A stretch of 64,000 nucleotides of DNA from Hyphomicrobiales bacterium (GCA_930633525.1 CAKNFP010000001.1:3657501-3721500), one strand, 5' to 3'; counted from the stretch's first letter, positions 17,227-27,207 are shown. Numbers and translations: made by a program. Notes: generated from the sequence alone by a model not told the origin.

Positions 17227-19650
17227 ATGAAATTCACGCTCTCCTGGCTGAAGGACCATCTCGACACCGCGGCTGATGCCGACGAGGTCGCCGCCGTCCT
17301 TAACCGCATCGGGCTCGAGGTCGAAGGCATCGACGACAAGGCCAAGGCGCTTGCCCCCTATGTGATCGCGCGCGTCATCTCCGCCGTGCAGCATCCCAAT
17401 GCCGATCGGCTGCGGGTCTGCATGGTCGACACCGGCGACGGTAATCCGATCCAGGTGGTCTGCGGCGCCCCCAATGCCCGTGCGGGCATGACGTCGGTCT
17501 TCGCTCCGCCCGGCACCTACATCCCCGGCAAGAACATCACCCTCGGCAAGGGCGTCATTCGCGGCGTCGAGTCGAATGGCATGCTCTGCTCGGAAGCCGA
17601 GCTCGAGCTCTCCGAGGATCACGACGGCATCATCGACCTGCCCGCCGACGCGCCGGTGGGCACCGCCTATGCCACATGGGCGAAGCTCGACGACGCCGTG
17701 ATCGAGATCGCGGTAACGCCCAACCGTCCCGACGCGCTGGGCATAGCGGGCATCGCGCGCGATCTCGCGGCGGCGGGGCTCGGGCGTCTCAATACGCCTC
17801 CGGTCGCGACCATTCCCGGCGAGGGCTTCTGCCCCGTGGAGGTCTCGCTCGCGTTCTCCGAAGATGACGCCCATCTCTCGCCAGCCTTCGCCCTGCGGCT
17901 CGTGCGCGGCGTCAAGAACGGCCCCTCTCCGGACTGGCTGCAGAAGCGGCTGAAGGCCATCGGCCTGCGCCCCATCAACGCGCTGGTCGATATCACCAAC
18001 TACGTCACCTTTGACCGTGGCCGACCGCTGCACGTGTTCGACGCCGCCAAGGTCAAGGGCAACCTCGTCGTGCGGCGTGCCCAGGAAGGCGAGGAGATCC
18101 TCGCGCTCGACGGCAAGACCTACAAGCTCGCCCCCGACATGGTCGTCATCGCCGACGACAACGGCATCGAGTCGCTCGCCGGCATCATGGGCGGCGAGGC
18201 ATCCGGCTGCGACGAGGGCACAACCGACGTGCTGATCGAGTCGGCCCTGTGGGACGCGCTGAACATCGCGCAGACGGGCCGCAAGCTCGGCATCATCACC
18301 GATGCCCGCTACCGCTTCGAGCGCGGGGTCGATCCCGCATTGACCCTGCCGGGCATCGAGCTCGCGACGCGGCTCGTGCTCGACCTGTGCGGCGGCGTCC
18401 CGACCGAGGTGACGCTGGCGGGCGCCATACGTGACACCCACGCCCCCATCGCTTTCCCCTGGAGCGAGGTGAAGCGTCTCAGCGGGCTCGATCTTCCGCA
18501 GGGAGAGATGGAGAGGCACCTCGTCGCGCTGGGCTTCAGCGTCGACAACCAGGGCGACACGGCCCAGGTGGATGCGCCCTCCTGGCGGCCGGACATCGAG
18601 GGGAAGGCCGATCTCGCCGAGGAGATCATCCGCATCGCCGGGCTCGACCGCGTCGCCTCCACGCCCTTCCCACGCCTCCACGCGACCGTCGCCGAGCCGG
18701 TGCTGACCCTCCTGCAGAAGCGCACACGCCTCGCCAAGCGCGCGCTCGCCGCGCGCGGGCTCGTGGAAGCGGTCACGTGGTCCTTCATCAGCCATGACGA
18801 AGCAACGCTGTTCGGTGGTGGCGACGCGCGGCTGGCGCTCGCGAACCCGATCGCGGCCGACCTCTCAGACATGCGGCCCAATCTCATCCCGGGCCTCGTG
18901 AAGGCGCTGCAACGCAACGCCGATCGCAGCTTCGCCGATGTGGCGCTGTTCGAGGTCGGCCAGGTTTTCGCCTCCGACGAGCCGGAGGGGCAGACCATCA
19001 CCGCCGTTGCCGTGCGCCGTGGCACCGCCCATGCGGCCGGTGTCGGTCGGCGCTGGGACGCCGAGGCAAAGCCCGTCGACGTGTTCGACGCGAAGGGTGA
19101 TGCCTTCGGCCTGCTGACGGCACTCGGCATCGCGACAGCCGGCGTGCAAATCGTCCCGGGCGGGCCCGCCTGGTACCATCCCGGCCGCTCGGCGACGCTC
19201 CAGTTCGGCCCGAAAGCCATGATCGGCGCCTTCGGCGAGCTTCACCCCCGCATTCTTGCTGCTCTCGATGCCAAGGGCCCGATCATCGCCTGCGAGATCA
19301 CCCTGGATCTGCTACCGCCGCCCAAGGCGAAGCCGACCAAGGTCAAGCCAAAGCTGGCACTGCCGGACTTCCAGCCTGTCACGCGCGACTTCGCCTTCGT
19401 CGTGGATTCCAGCGTGGCCGCGGCTGATATCCTGCGGGCCGCGCAGGGTGCCGAGCGCAACCTGATCACCGACACCTCGGTCTTCGACATCTATGAGGGC
19501 GCCGGTGTTGGTGAAGGCAAGAAATCGGTGGCTGTCGCCATCGTGCTCCAGCCGACTGAGAAAACCCTGACCGATCAGGACATCGAAGCGGTTTCGGCCA
19601 AGGTCGTCGCGGCGGTTGCCAAGAAGACGGGCGCGACGCTGCGCGGCTGA
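17227..19650 (+). CDS. pheT: Phenylalanine-tRNA ligase beta subunit
   Basis: 807 aa. Starts [14 protein letters not shown], the standard family opening. Domains in order: EMAP/OB-fold tRNA-binding (~40-150), B3/B4 editing domain (~210-390), B5 (~400-480), the catalytic-like core and the C-terminal FDX-ACB anticodon-binding domain ([11 protein letters not shown] to the end). The ATG at 17227 is preceded by GAGAGGATGG. A strong terminator follows 40 bases after the stop. Confidence 0.97.
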   Translation: MKFTLSWLKDHLDTAADADEVAAVLNRIGLEVEGIDDKAKALAPYVIARVISAVQHPNADRLRVCMVDTGDGNPIQVVCGAPNARAGMTSVFAPPGTYIPGKNITLGKGVIRGVESNGMLCSEAELELSEDHDGIIDLPADAPVGTAYATWAKLDDAVIEIAVTPNRPDALGIAGIARDLAAAGLGRLNTPPVATIPGEGFCPVEVSLAFSEDDAHLSPAFALRLVRGVKNGPSPDWLQKRLKAIGLRPINALVDITNYVTFDRGRPLHVFDAAKVKGNLVVRRAQEGEEILALDGKTYKLAPDMVVIADDNGIESLAGIMGGEASGCDEGTTDVLIESALWDALNIAQTGRKLGIITDARYRFERGVDPALTLPGIELATRLVLDLCGGVPTEVTLAGAIRDTHAPIAFPWSEVKRLSGLDLPQGEMERHLVALGFSVDNQGDTAQVDAPSWRPDIEGKADLAEEIIRIAGLDRVASTPFPRLHATVAEPVLTLLQKRTRLAKRALAARGLVEAVTWSFISHDEATLFGGGDARLALANPIAADLSDMRPNLIPGLVKALQRNADRSFADVALFEVGQVFASDEPEGQTITAVAVRRGTAHAAGVGRRWDAEAKPVDVFDAKGDAFGLLTALGIATAGVQIVPGGPAWYHPGRSATLQFGPKAMIGAFGELHPRILAALDAKGPIIACEITLDLLPPPKAKPTKVKPKLALPDFQPVTRDFAFVVDSSVAAADILRAAQGAERNLITDTSVFDIYEGAGVGEGKKSVAVAIVLQPTEKTLTDQDIEAVSAKVVAAVAKKTGATLRG

Positions 19651-19691
19651 TCAAACCGGCCAAGCCGGGAAGGGCATTCCCAAAATGGAAA

Positions 19692-19716
19692 GGCGGGCCA
19701 AGAGCCCGCCTTTTTT
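19692..19716 (+). terminator. Rho-independent terminator after pheT
   Basis: GGCGGGC (19692-19698), loop CAAGA, GCCCGCC (19704-19710), then six T. A textbook terminator for the pheST transcript. Confidence 0.92.
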
Positions 19717-19764
19717 GCAATCCCGTTACCGGCACGCATCATGGAGCGGGCTTTTCAAAGCCCC

Positions 19765-20034
19765 TCAGTGAACGCTGATGGGCTCCAGATTATGCTCCCA
19801 GGCATTGGCGATCGCCGCATCCCGGGAATCGGTCAGGAGGATGGGCGTGCCATCCGCCCCAAGCAGGGCGAAAAGCTCAAGACCCGGCTGAATCTCAGGT
19901 GCCTGCGGAAACAGGCGGTTGAATTCCTCGGAGCGCATAGCCCGAACGTAGGCAACCTTGCCCTCGCCAGCCGCCGCCAGCGCATCGCTATCCAGAACGT
20001 CGCCGATAAACTCAAACGCATCACTATTGGTCAT
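19765..20034 (-). CDS. DUF1150 family protein
   Basis: 89 aa, function unknown. The conserved body includes YVRAMRSEEFNRLFP and LFALLGADGTPILLTDSRDAA. The ATG at 20034 follows AGGAGG at good spacing; upstream in-frame sequence is not conserved. DUF1150 genes are commonly found next to small heat-shock protein genes in rhizobia, as here, so it is probably part of the heat-shock transcript starting upstream of hsp20. Its biochemical role is unknown. Confidence 0.87.
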   Translation of the reverse strand: MTNSDAFEFIGDVLDSDALAAAGEGKVAYVRAMRSEEFNRLFPQAPEIQPGLELFALLGADGTPILLTDSRDAAIANAWEHNLEPISVH

Positions 20035-20237
20035 CGCGCCCTCCTGGGGCCATCCTGACACAGTTTCCCGTCGTGACCAGGATATGCCCGAAGCTATTGA
20101 TCCGGGGCGGCTTCTTGTCGCTCGTGCCACCTGCCCGAGCGGAAGGCGCCCTAGAGAAGCGGTCGTAAACCTGCACAATTCGAGCCAACATCTCACAGGC
20201 TGCGCCCAAATCCTTCCCAAAACCCTACTTCACGGCG

Positions 20238-20672
20238 TCATCCCCCATCACGGGAGATAATATCGATGCGCCGTACCACACGTTCAGCTTCGGGACGCAC
20301 GAGATCGACCGACAACAACCCGTTCGAAAGATCCGCGCCCATGACCTCCATGCCATCAGCAAGAAAGAACGTGCGCTGGAACTGCCGGGCTGCAATGCCA
20401 CGATGCAGGAAATGCCTCGTGCGGTCATCCACCTGCCGGCCACGGATACAAAGCTGGTTCTCTTCGAGCGTTATCTCGAGCTGGTCTTGGGTGAAGCCCG
20501 CCACCGCCAAGGTAATGCGAAGCTTTTCCGGCTCGTTGTCGCAACGGGGAATACGCTCAATGTTATAAGGCGGATAGCCATCCGTCGCCGCTTTGGCGAC
20601 GCGGTCCAATGCGCGCTCGATCTCGTCAAAGCCGAGCAAAAACGGGGACGACAACGACGGTACCCTAGACAT
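20238..20672 (-). CDS. Hsp20-family small heat-shock protein
   Basis: 144 aa holdase chaperone. The alpha-crystallin domain spans ~35-130, with KLRITLAVAGFTQDQLEITLEENQLCIRG, the conserved FQRTFFLADGMEV region and the late GLLSV strand (the GxLxV-type motif). It resembles the IbpA group. It starts at ATG 20672 with AAGGG 8 bases upstream. That ribosome site lies inside a predicted hairpin, and a sigma-32-like promoter lies ~90-115 bases upstream. DUF1150 follows downstream. Confidence 0.95.
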   Translation of the reverse strand: MSRVPSLSSPFLLGFDEIERALDRVAKAATDGYPPYNIERIPRCDNEPEKLRITLAVAGFTQDQLEITLEENQLCIRGRQVDDRTRHFLHRGIAARQFQRTFFLADGMEVMGADLSNGLLSVDLVRPEAERVVRRIDIISRDGG

Positions 20673-20752
20673 GATCGAAGCCCTTTGTTGCGAGGCACTT
20701 CGTGATGGAGCCCTGATGGCACTCCCATGACCGGAAAGCTCTCCCGGTCACA
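20673..20752 (-). promoter_or_regulatory. hsp20 5' leader, candidate ROSE-like RNA thermometer
   Basis: Read on the minus strand, the ~80-base leader has two hairpins. The first pairs GACCGG with CCGGTC (20749-20744 with 20734-20729). The second pairs GAAGUGCCU with AGGGCUUC (20701-20693 with 20684-20677), with one U-G pair and one unpaired G in the arm facing the ribosome-binding site. The paired arm contains the AAGGG site of hsp20. Repression-of-heat-shock (ROSE) elements of rhizobial small HSP genes have this design. Assignment is from manual folding only. Confidence 0.5.
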
Positions 20753-20758
20753 CCAGCG

Positions 20759-20787
20759 ATATGGCGGCTCACCTGCCAAGGGTCAAG
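20759..20787 (-). promoter_or_regulatory. Sigma-32 (RpoH)-like promoter of hsp20
   Basis: On the minus strand CTTG (20787-20784) is followed by 18 bases and GCCATAT (20765-20759). Spacing and the ATAT register equal those upstream of dnaK and grpE in this window. The predicted start near 20752 places the leader hairpins at the 5' end of the mRNA. Confidence 0.55.
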
Positions 20788-20789
20788 GG

Positions 20790-21269
20790 TCATGCTCCCA
20801 GCGCATACATCCGTTGCGCTTGTGGATAAACGTCCGCGCGGATCGACAGCGGCTCCGGCTGATTCCCTGGCAAGGTGCGAGGAGGAGCCGGGTAAGGGCA
20901 GGGTAAGGGCAAGAACGGAGCGCGCGGCCGGAACAGGAGCGATCGATCTTCCGTCAGGTGACGGTCCGGCGGCTGCTTTTTGCTGGGACGCATCGATCGC
21001 CGCTCAGGCCCACCCCTCAGGGGAAACGGCCTTCGGAACTCAAGTTATCCACAGAATCGATGGTATTGCGATCGTCCTGTCCGCTTCCCGTCATGCTTTG
21101 CCGCCCACCATCGGGGCGCAGAGCGCCGTCACGACAACGCGGAGACCACGGAGGCACCATCCAGACAGCCGTTCGTGCTCTGTCTCGACCAGAGGATGGC
21201 AGCGAGACGACCCGCCTTTCAGGACGGCATCGGCAGGAGGGAATGTGCAGGGAGTTTGAAGGAAGGAAG
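20790..21269. other. Non-coding stretch with two perfect DnaA boxes
   Basis: About 480 bases between the hsp20 promoter and the first tRNA-Ala, with no credible gene. It holds TGTGGATAA at 20821-20829 and TTATCCACA at 21045-21053, two perfect 9-base DnaA boxes in opposite orientation, plus several GATC sites and a short tandem repeat of GGTAAGGGCA (20891-20911). The first box lies ~34 bases upstream of the hsp20 promoter. There is no obvious AT-rich unwinding tract, so an origin is not claimed. Confidence 0.55.
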
Positions 21270-21345
<76 letters not shown>

Positions 21346-21390
21346 ACTGTCTCAAGAAGCGCGCTCGGTCTGGCCTGTTTCAGGCGAATC

Positions 21391-21409
21391 AAAAGGCACA
21401 AGGCCTTTT
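21391..21409 (-). terminator. Hairpin between the two tRNA-Ala genes
   Basis: AAAAGGC (21391-21397) and GCCTTTT (21403-21409) form a 7-bp stem with a 5-base loop in the 108-base spacer. On the minus strand the T-run belongs to the 3' arm, so termination may be partial. It could also serve as a processing site. Confidence 0.4.
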
Positions 21410-21453
21410 CAAACTGCGCTGCCCCTTGGGCAACAGAAAGAAATACGAGGCGA

Positions 21454-21529
<76 letters not shown>

Positions 21530-21590
21530 ACTCGTCTCAAGCAGCGCGTTTGGGGACGCCCGCTTCAGGCCGCCAACGCGGCGGCCCGTG

Positions 21591-21620
21591 TCTATAATCA
21601 CGTCCTGAGACGTTTCTCAA
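21591..21620 (-). promoter_or_regulatory. Candidate sigma-70 promoter of the tRNA-Ala pair
   Basis: Minus strand: TTGAGA (21620-21615), 18-base spacer, TATAGA (21596-21591), then a GC-rich stretch (CACGGGCCGCCGCG) that looks like a stringent-response discriminator. The -35 box overlaps the last codons of the FYDLN gene. Confidence 0.5.
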
Positions 21621-21997
21621 GTCTCTTCATCGTCGGCGATATCGCCATCGATCAGATCGCTGACGTCATCGTCGGATTCCTCGTCCTCAGCGAGGAACGT
21701 CTCGTCTTCCTCGATGTCGTCATCGAGTTCGATATCGTCGTCAGCCGGCAGGTTCTTGCCGGATTCGGCCTCATCGGCCTCATCGAGGGATACGAGCTCG
21801 ACCGTCTCGCTGGTCGCGGGCGTATCGTCCTCTTCCTCGCTCGCAGCCCTGCTCGGGGCCTTGGGTTGAGGTTCAAAAATTGAACGCGGAAACGATTCGC
21901 CCGTGAAGGGGGACACAATCGGGTCCTTGTTCAGATCATAGAATTTGCGGCCTGTGGTCGGGCAGACGCGCTTGGTGCCGAGTTCCGGTTTCGCCAC
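21617..21997 (-). CDS. TIGR02300 / FYDLN-acid family protein
   Basis: 126 aa. The N-terminal ~40 residues carry KPELGTKRVCPTTGRKFYDLNKDPIVSPFTG, the family signature, with one Cys. From ~residue 50 the chain is strongly acidic and probably disordered (runs such as DDDIELDDDIEEDE). A GTG start at 21997 matches the family opening (V/M-AKPELGTKR). The function is unknown; the family is largely alphaproteobacterial. It diverges from aroA and reads toward the tRNA genes. Confidence 0.93.
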   Translation of the reverse strand: MAKPELGTKRVCPTTGRKFYDLNKDPIVSPFTGESFPRSIFEPQPKAPSRAASEEEDDTPATSETVELVSLDEADEAESGKNLPADDDIELDDDIEEDETFLAEDEESDDDVSDLIDGDIADDEET

Positions 21998-22221
21998 GGT
22001 ATCGCACTCTCGCCGATGGAAATGAAGCGCTCCCGTTAGTCGGGGCACCGCCCCCTGTCAAATCGAAAACGCGTTCGGAGGCATATTTTAGCGTAGAAGG
22101 GCATGAAACACCCCTCCGAGGCCCGTTCGGGGTGACGGTTGCACAGTCCCGTGATAGGCAGTGCCCATCGTGACGGGCACCGGCTCGTCCTAAGATTCCC
22201 CTCATCGAGATCAGCGTCGTC

Positions 22222-23571
22222 GTGTCGTCCCATTCGAGCCCCTCGCCCCTGGCCTCGCGCGCCTCTCCCGCCCTGCGCGGCCGCATCGCGATTCCCGGTG
22301 ACAAGTCCATTTCGCACCGCGCACTGATCTTCGGGCTTCTGAGCGTGGGTGAGACGCATATCACGCGCCTTCTCGAGGGTGAGGACGTGCTGCGCACCGC
22401 TGCCGCCGCTAAGGCTCTGGGGGCCGCCGTGGACCGCACAGGCGAAGGAGCCTGGACCGTGAAGGGCGTCGGCATCGGCGGCCTCGTCCAGCCGGCCGGT
22501 GTGCTCGACTTCGGCAACGCCGGCACGGGCTCCCGCCTGATGATGGGCGTCGTGGGGTCTCACCCCATCACCACCACCATCGACGGCGATGCCTCGCTGC
22601 GCAAACGCCCGATGCGCCGTATCCTCGACCCGCTGGAGGCGATGGGCGCCACTGTCGTTTCCGAGCAACAGGGCGGCCGCTGCCCCATCACGCTGCGCGG
22701 CGCGGCGGAGATGATCCCGATCACCTACCAGACCCCGGTACCCTCGGCCCAGATCAAGTCGGCCGTGTTGCTGGCGGGCCTCAACGCACCCGGCACGACG
22801 ACCGTGATCGAGCAGGAGGCCTCGCGCGACCATACCGAGCGCATGCTGCGCCATTTTGGCGCGGAGGTGGAGGTCGAGCCCGAGGGCCCCCATGGGCGGC
22901 GGATCGCCCTGAAGGGACAACCCGAGCTGCGCGCGGCCCCGGTCGCCGTGCCGGCCGATCCCTCCTCCGCCGCTTTCCCGCTCGTCGCGGCCCTCGTTGT
23001 GCCGGGATCCGAGGTCATCCTCGAAGGCGTGATGACCAATCCCCTGCGGACCGGCCTTGTGACCACGCTCATCGAGATGGGCGCCGACATCACCCTTCAC
23101 GGTCACCGCACGGATGGCGGTGAGGAGGTGGCGGACCTCGAGGTGCGATTCGGCCCCCTGAAGGGCGTCGACGTTCCCGCTGAGCGCGCGCCTTCGATGA
23201 TCGACGAATATCCGATCCTCGCGGTCGCGGCGGCGTTTGCCAGCGGCGAGACGCGCATGCGGGGCCTGTCCGAATTGCGCGTGAAGGAATCGGACCGGCT
23301 GGCGGCCGTCGCCGATGGCCTCGCCGCCGCCGGCATCAGGGCCCGCATCGAGGGCGACGACCTGATCGTCGAAGGCACCGGCGACACCGCCAGCGGTGTC
23401 CGTGGCGGCGGCACGGTTGCCACCCATCTCGACCATCGCATCGCGATGTCGTTCCTCGTGCTGGGACTTGGCGCCAGGGAGGGCATGGCCATCGATGACG
23501 CGGGCATGATCGCAACCAGCTTCCCGAGCTTCGTGCCGCTGATGCGCCGGCTCGGCGCCGATCTCGGCTGA
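22222..23571 (+). CDS. aroA: 3-phosphoshikimate 1-carboxyvinyltransferase (EPSP synthase, class II-like)
   Basis: 449 aa; the sixth step of the shikimate pathway, shikimate-3-phosphate plus PEP to EPSP. The sequence is close to the Agrobacterium CP4 class II type throughout ([61 protein letters not shown]). In the PEP/glyphosate loop it reads FGNAGTG (Gly101), whereas CP4 has Ala at the matching place (GNAAT). It starts at GTG. cmk follows after 5 bases, a conserved aroA-cmk operon. Confidence 0.96.
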   Translation: MSSHSSPSPLASRASPALRGRIAIPGDKSISHRALIFGLLSVGETHITRLLEGEDVLRTAAAAKALGAAVDRTGEGAWTVKGVGIGGLVQPAGVLDFGNAGTGSRLMMGVVGSHPITTTIDGDASLRKRPMRRILDPLEAMGATVVSEQQGGRCPITLRGAAEMIPITYQTPVPSAQIKSAVLLAGLNAPGTTTVIEQEASRDHTERMLRHFGAEVEVEPEGPHGRRIALKGQPELRAAPVAVPADPSSAAFPLVAALVVPGSEVILEGVMTNPLRTGLVTTLIEMGADITLHGHRTDGGEEVADLEVRFGPLKGVDVPAERAPSMIDEYPILAVAAAFASGETRMRGLSELRVKESDRLAAVADGLAAAGIRARIEGDDLIVEGTGDTASGVRGGGTVATHLDHRIAMSFLVLGLGAREGMAIDDAGMIATSFPSFVPLMRRLGADLG

Positions 23572-23576
23572 CCGTC

Positions 23577-24221
23577 ATGATCCTGGCGATAGATGGCCCG
23601 GCGGCCTCAGGGAAAGGCACCCTCGCGAAACGGCTTGCAGCCCATTTCAACCTGCCTCATCTCGACACCGGGCTTCTCTACCGGGCGGTGGCGATGGTGC
23701 TGCTCGACCGCGGCGAGGCGCTCGGCGACGAGAGCGCCGCCGAAAACGCAGCACGGTCCCTGTCACCCGCACTGCTGGCTGATTCGCGCCTGCGCGAGCG
23801 GGCGATGGGAGAGGCCGCCTCCATCGTGGCCGCGCAACCGCGCGTACGCGCGGCGCTCGTCGCCTTCCAGCGCGCCTTTGCCGCGGCACCTGAGGGCGCC
23901 GTTTTGGACGGTCGCGATATCGGCACGGTGATCTGTCCGGATGCGGACGTGAAACTGTTCGTGACCGCCTCGCCCGAAGTCAGGGCAAAACGTCGTGCGC
24001 TTGAGCTGAGCAGTCGCGGCGAGCCCTCCAACGAGGCTGACATCCTCGCAGATATCCGCATTCGCGATGCACGGGATACGGAACGCGCAGATGCGCCGTT
24101 GCGCACAGCGACGGATGCACAGGTGCTGGATACCTCCGACCTGACAGTTGACGAAGTTTTCGCCAAAGCATTAGCGCTGATCGCAATAGCAATTCAGGAT
24201 TGCACACACACAAGGGCGTGA
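23577..24221 (+). CDS. cmk: (d)CMP kinase
   Basis: 214 aa. It phosphorylates CMP and dCMP with ATP. The P-loop is GPAASGKGT (7-15), followed by [12 protein letters not shown], the nucleotide-binding segment [19 protein letters not shown] and the lid-region arginines [13 protein letters not shown]. It starts 5 bases after the aroA stop. rpsA usually follows cmk in proteobacteria but does not here. The last few residues (QDCTHTRA) are not conserved. Confidence 0.95.
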   Translation: MILAIDGPAASGKGTLAKRLAAHFNLPHLDTGLLYRAVAMVLLDRGEALGDESAAENAARSLSPALLADSRLRERAMGEAASIVAAQPRVRAALVAFQRAFAAAPEGAVLDGRDIGTVICPDADVKLFVTASPEVRAKRRALELSSRGEPSNEADILADIRIRDARDTERADAPLRTATDAQVLDTSDLTVDEVFAKALALIAIAIQDCTHTRA

Positions 24222-24317
24222 TCGATAAGCCCGAGCTGCATCAAGCAACTTGGCGTTGTCTGCCGTTGGTGTCACACTATCGTCTTTCGCCTCAACAAAG
24301 ACTTGAGGGCGGGCACG

Positions 24318-25232
24318 ATGTTGACACGTGTATGCGAAAAGCTGCGGCTTGGCAGCTTGTTCCTCACGGGTACTCTAATTGCCTGTGGGATGATCGGCCT
24401 GAGGGCCGAGCCAGTACAAGCGGCCGAGCAGGAGGTCGACCTCGCGCTCGTTCTGGCCGTCGACATATCCTACTCCATGGACGAAGACGAGCAGAAACTG
24501 CAGCGGCAGGGCTATATGGATGCCCTTCGCTCGCGTGAGGTGCTCGAGGCCATTGGCAAAGGCGCCGTGGGCCGCATCGCCGTCACCTATGTGGAATGGG
24601 CCGGACAGCGCAGCCAGGACATTATCGTGCCCTGGCGCATCATCGAGGGGCCCGAGAGCGCGGATTCCTTCGTCGAGGTCCTGTCGAACGCACCGATACG
24701 GCGCGCCTTCCGCACGTCGATCTCGGGGGGCATCGATTTCTCGGCCGCCCTGTTCAACACGGGCGGTATCAAGGCGATACGGCGGGTGATCGACGTGTCG
24801 GGCGACGGGCCCAACAACGAGGGGCGCGCGGTGACCGACGCACGCGACGAGGCCGTCGCCCAGGGCATCACCATCAACGGCCTGCCGATCCTGCTCAAAC
24901 GGCCGGGTTATACCGACATTTCCGATCTCGATGGCTATTATCGCGACTGCGTCATCGGCGGTGTGGGTGCCTTCATGGTGCAGCTGCGGGAATTGCAGCA
25001 GTTCGCCAACGTGATCCGCACCAAGCTGGTGACCGAGATCGCCGACAGTGACGAGACGCCGAGAAATGAGTTCGGCCGAATAGCGCCGTTGATCCAGCAG
25101 GCCGGCATCGTCGCGCCGACCCCGCAGTTCGCCCAGGCCCAGCCGCGCGTCGAACGCGCGCCGGCGAATGGCCAAGGCCGTACGGGATGTCTTGTCGGTG
25201 AGCGCATGTGGAACCAGCGCATGGGTAACTGA
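24318..25232 (+). CDS. DUF1194 domain-containing exported protein, vWA-like
   Basis: 304 aa. A signal peptide is visible (LGSLFLTGTLIACGMIGLRAEPVQAAE), with likely cleavage after AQA/QAA. The body is a von Willebrand A-like fold with a DxSxS-type metal site in AVDISYSMD and a second acidic stretch IDVSGDGPNNEG. DUF1194 proteins are periplasmic and of unknown function. ATG 24318 is chosen over TTG 24303 because GAGGGCGGG fits its spacing. The C-terminal ~45 residues are Gln/Pro/Ala-rich. Confidence 0.85.
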   Translation: MLTRVCEKLRLGSLFLTGTLIACGMIGLRAEPVQAAEQEVDLALVLAVDISYSMDEDEQKLQRQGYMDALRSREVLEAIGKGAVGRIAVTYVEWAGQRSQDIIVPWRIIEGPESADSFVEVLSNAPIRRAFRTSISGGIDFSAALFNTGGIKAIRRVIDVSGDGPNNEGRAVTDARDEAVAQGITINGLPILLKRPGYTDISDLDGYYRDCVIGGVGAFMVQLRELQQFANVIRTKLVTEIADSDETPRNEFGRIAPLIQQAGIVAPTPQFAQAQPRVERAPANGQGRTGCLVGERMWNQRMGN

Positions 25233-25384
25233 AGCCCGCTCATCCGAGGCATCGCGCAGCGATGAGCCCGGAACATGCAGCTCCGCAGCCTCCGGGACGC
25301 CCTCGGAACCGCCGCCTATGAGGAAAACGTAGCGAGGCGCGCCACACCTGACTTGATGACCCGGAATCAGGTCTCAGGAAAGCT

Positions 25385-26260
25385 TCACGCGCCCGACGGC
25401 GCCACGGGGATGTTGTCGATCAGCCGCGTCTTGCCGAGATAGGCGGCGACCAGCAGCCGGCCGGGCCGTTCCGCGCGGTCGAGCGGCACAAGCGTCTCGG
25501 CGTCCACGAAGGCCAGATACTGCACGGGCCCGAAGCCGGCCGCCCGCAGATTATCCGTCCCGGCCTCCAGCAAGGGCGCAGCACCCTGTCCCGCCCGGAG
25601 CTTCTCCGCGATCTCATCGAGAAGCGCATGGAGACGTGGCGCAACAGCGCGTTCGGCGGGCATGAGATAGGCGTTACGCGAGGACAAGGCGAGGCCGTCC
25701 GCCTCGCGAATGGTCGGCACTCCGCGGATCTCGACGGGAATGTCGAGATCCCGCGCGAACCGTTTGATGACCTGGAGCTGCTGGTAGTCCTTCTCGCCGA
25801 ACAGCGCGACATCCGGCAGCGCCTGCAGGAGAAGCTTGGTCACCACCGTAGCGACACCGGCAAAATGCCCGGGGCGGAAAGCCCCGCACAGGCCCTCGCT
25901 GACGCCGCTGACGGTGACCGTGGTGGCAAAGCCCGGCGGATACATCATCGCGACGCTCGGCAGGAAGACGGCACTGGCGCCGGCGCTCGCCAGCTTGGCA
26001 AGGTCGCCCTCCTGGTCCCGCGGGTAACGCGCGAAGTCCTCATTCGGCCCGAACTGCGTCGGATTGACGAAGATCGTGGCGATGACCCGATCAGCGGACT
26101 TGCGGCCTTCGCGGACCAGTTGCAGATGGCCATCATGGAGGGCGCCCATGGTCGGCACGAGAGCGACCGTCTCTCCTGCCTTGCGATACCCCCGCACGAT
26201 TGCTCGCAGCGCGGCGACGGTTTCGGCAATCGCGAGCTGTGATGACAGGGCTGCACTCAT
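25385..26260 (-). CDS. panC: Pantothenate synthetase
   Basis: 291 aa. It condenses pantoate and beta-alanine using ATP. The HIGH-like motif is in PTMGALHDGHL, followed by FVNPTQFGPNEDF, the GEKDYQQLQVIKR segment and the KMSxS-like region LSSRNAYL. It lies 15 bases downstream of panB on the same strand, forming a pantothenate operon. Confidence 0.97.
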   Translation of the reverse strand: MSAALSSQLAIAETVAALRAIVRGYRKAGETVALVPTMGALHDGHLQLVREGRKSADRVIATIFVNPTQFGPNEDFARYPRDQEGDLAKLASAGASAVFLPSVAMMYPPGFATTVTVSGVSEGLCGAFRPGHFAGVATVVTKLLLQALPDVALFGEKDYQQLQVIKRFARDLDIPVEIRGVPTIREADGLALSSRNAYLMPAERAVAPRLHALLDEIAEKLRAGQGAAPLLEAGTDNLRAAGFGPVQYLAFVDAETLVPLDRAERPGRLLVAAYLGKTRLIDNIPVAPSGA

Positions 26261-26275
26261 GATGGGTTCATCCGA

Positions 26276-27109
26276 CTATCTGGATTTGGCTGGGACCGCG
26301 CCGAAGCAATGCTCCGGCGCGGGGAACTGGCCGCCACGCACCTCACGCGCATAGGCGGCGACGGCCTCCGCCGCGGCGGAGCCCAGCTCGGCATAGCGCT
26401 TTACGAATTTCGGCGTGAATTCGCCATAGAGGCCGAGAATGTCCTCGCTCACCAGGATCTGGCCCTGGCAAGCCGGCGAGGCGCCGATACCGATCACCGG
26501 CGTGCCGAGATCAGTGGCAATGGCGCGCGCCAGCGGCTCGACGGTTCCTTCCAGCACAATCGCGAAGGCCCCCGCGGCCGCGATCGCTTCGGCGTCCCGG
26601 CGGATAGCCCCGGCCATCGCCTCGTCGCGGCCCTGCACGCGGAAGCCGCCATGGCTGTGAACCGACTGCGGCTTCAAGCCGACGTGGCCGAGCACCGGGA
26701 TGCCACGCTCGACGAGGAAGGCGGTCGTCTCGGCCATCTCGACGCCGCCTTCAAGCTTGACGGCGGAGCACCCCGTCTCGGCCATGATGCGGGCGGCATT
26801 GCGGAAGGCGACCTCGCGCGATTCCTGATAGCTGCCGAAGGGCATGTCGACGACGACGCAGGCACGCGTGGCGCCGCGCATCACGGCCTTGCCATGGGCG
26901 ATCATCATGTCGAGGGTGACGCCAAGCGTCGAGTCCATGCCATAGACCACCATCCCCAGCGAATCACCGACCAGGATGAGGTCGCAATGGGGATCGAGGA
27001 GCTTCGCCATCGGCATGGTATAGGCCGTCAGGGCGACGATCGGATTGGCCGCGCTATGCGCTCCGATGTCCTTCGTCGATATCCGACGATCACGGCTCGC
27101 CGCGCTCAT
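26276..27109 (-). CDS. panB: 3-methyl-2-oxobutanoate hydroxymethyltransferase
   Basis: 277 aa. It makes ketopantoate from alpha-ketoisovalerate with methylene-THF. Motifs include [26 protein letters not shown] (metal-binding Asp) and the catalytic region VKLEGG. The ATG at 27109 follows GGGGAGGCGAGGG; the TTG at 27124 is less likely. It is the first gene of panB-panC. A TAGAGCAT-type repeat lies just upstream. Confidence 0.96.
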   Translation of the reverse strand: MSAASRDRRISTKDIGAHSAANPIVALTAYTMPMAKLLDPHCDLILVGDSLGMVVYGMDSTLGVTLDMMIAHGKAVMRGATRACVVVDMPFGSYQESREVAFRNAARIMAETGCSAVKLEGGVEMAETTAFLVERGIPVLGHVGLKPQSVHSHGGFRVQGRDEAMAGAIRRDAEAIAAAGAFAIVLEGTVEPLARAIATDLGTPVIGIGASPACQGQILVSEDILGLYGEFTPKFVKRYAELGSAAAEAVAAYAREVRGGQFPAPEHCFGAVPAKSR

Positions 27110-27153
27110 CCCTCGCCTCCCCAAAAAATGACCGACTAAAGTTGTACGGCCTT

Positions 27154-27207
27154 TTAGAGCATCGTGCCCGAACCTGTGAAGCCGATTCCGGTCACTTTAC
27201 GATGCCG
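27154..27207. repeat. Intergenic repeat, TAGAGCAT family (copy 3)
   Basis: AGAGCATCGTGCCCGAACC on the left and GGTCACTTTACGATGC on the right form an imperfect inverted repeat between the divergent panB and mgsA genes. The GCATCGT/ACGATGC ends pair exactly. Confidence 0.6.

Noticed and set aside
20792..21259. Plus-strand open frame between hsp20 and the tRNAs
   Set aside because: Composition is not protein-like and no homology is recognised; the stretch is treated as non-coding.
20790..21269. Chromosomal origin of replication
   Set aside because: Only two DnaA boxes, no AT-rich unwinding region, no dnaA, hemE or parAB nearby.
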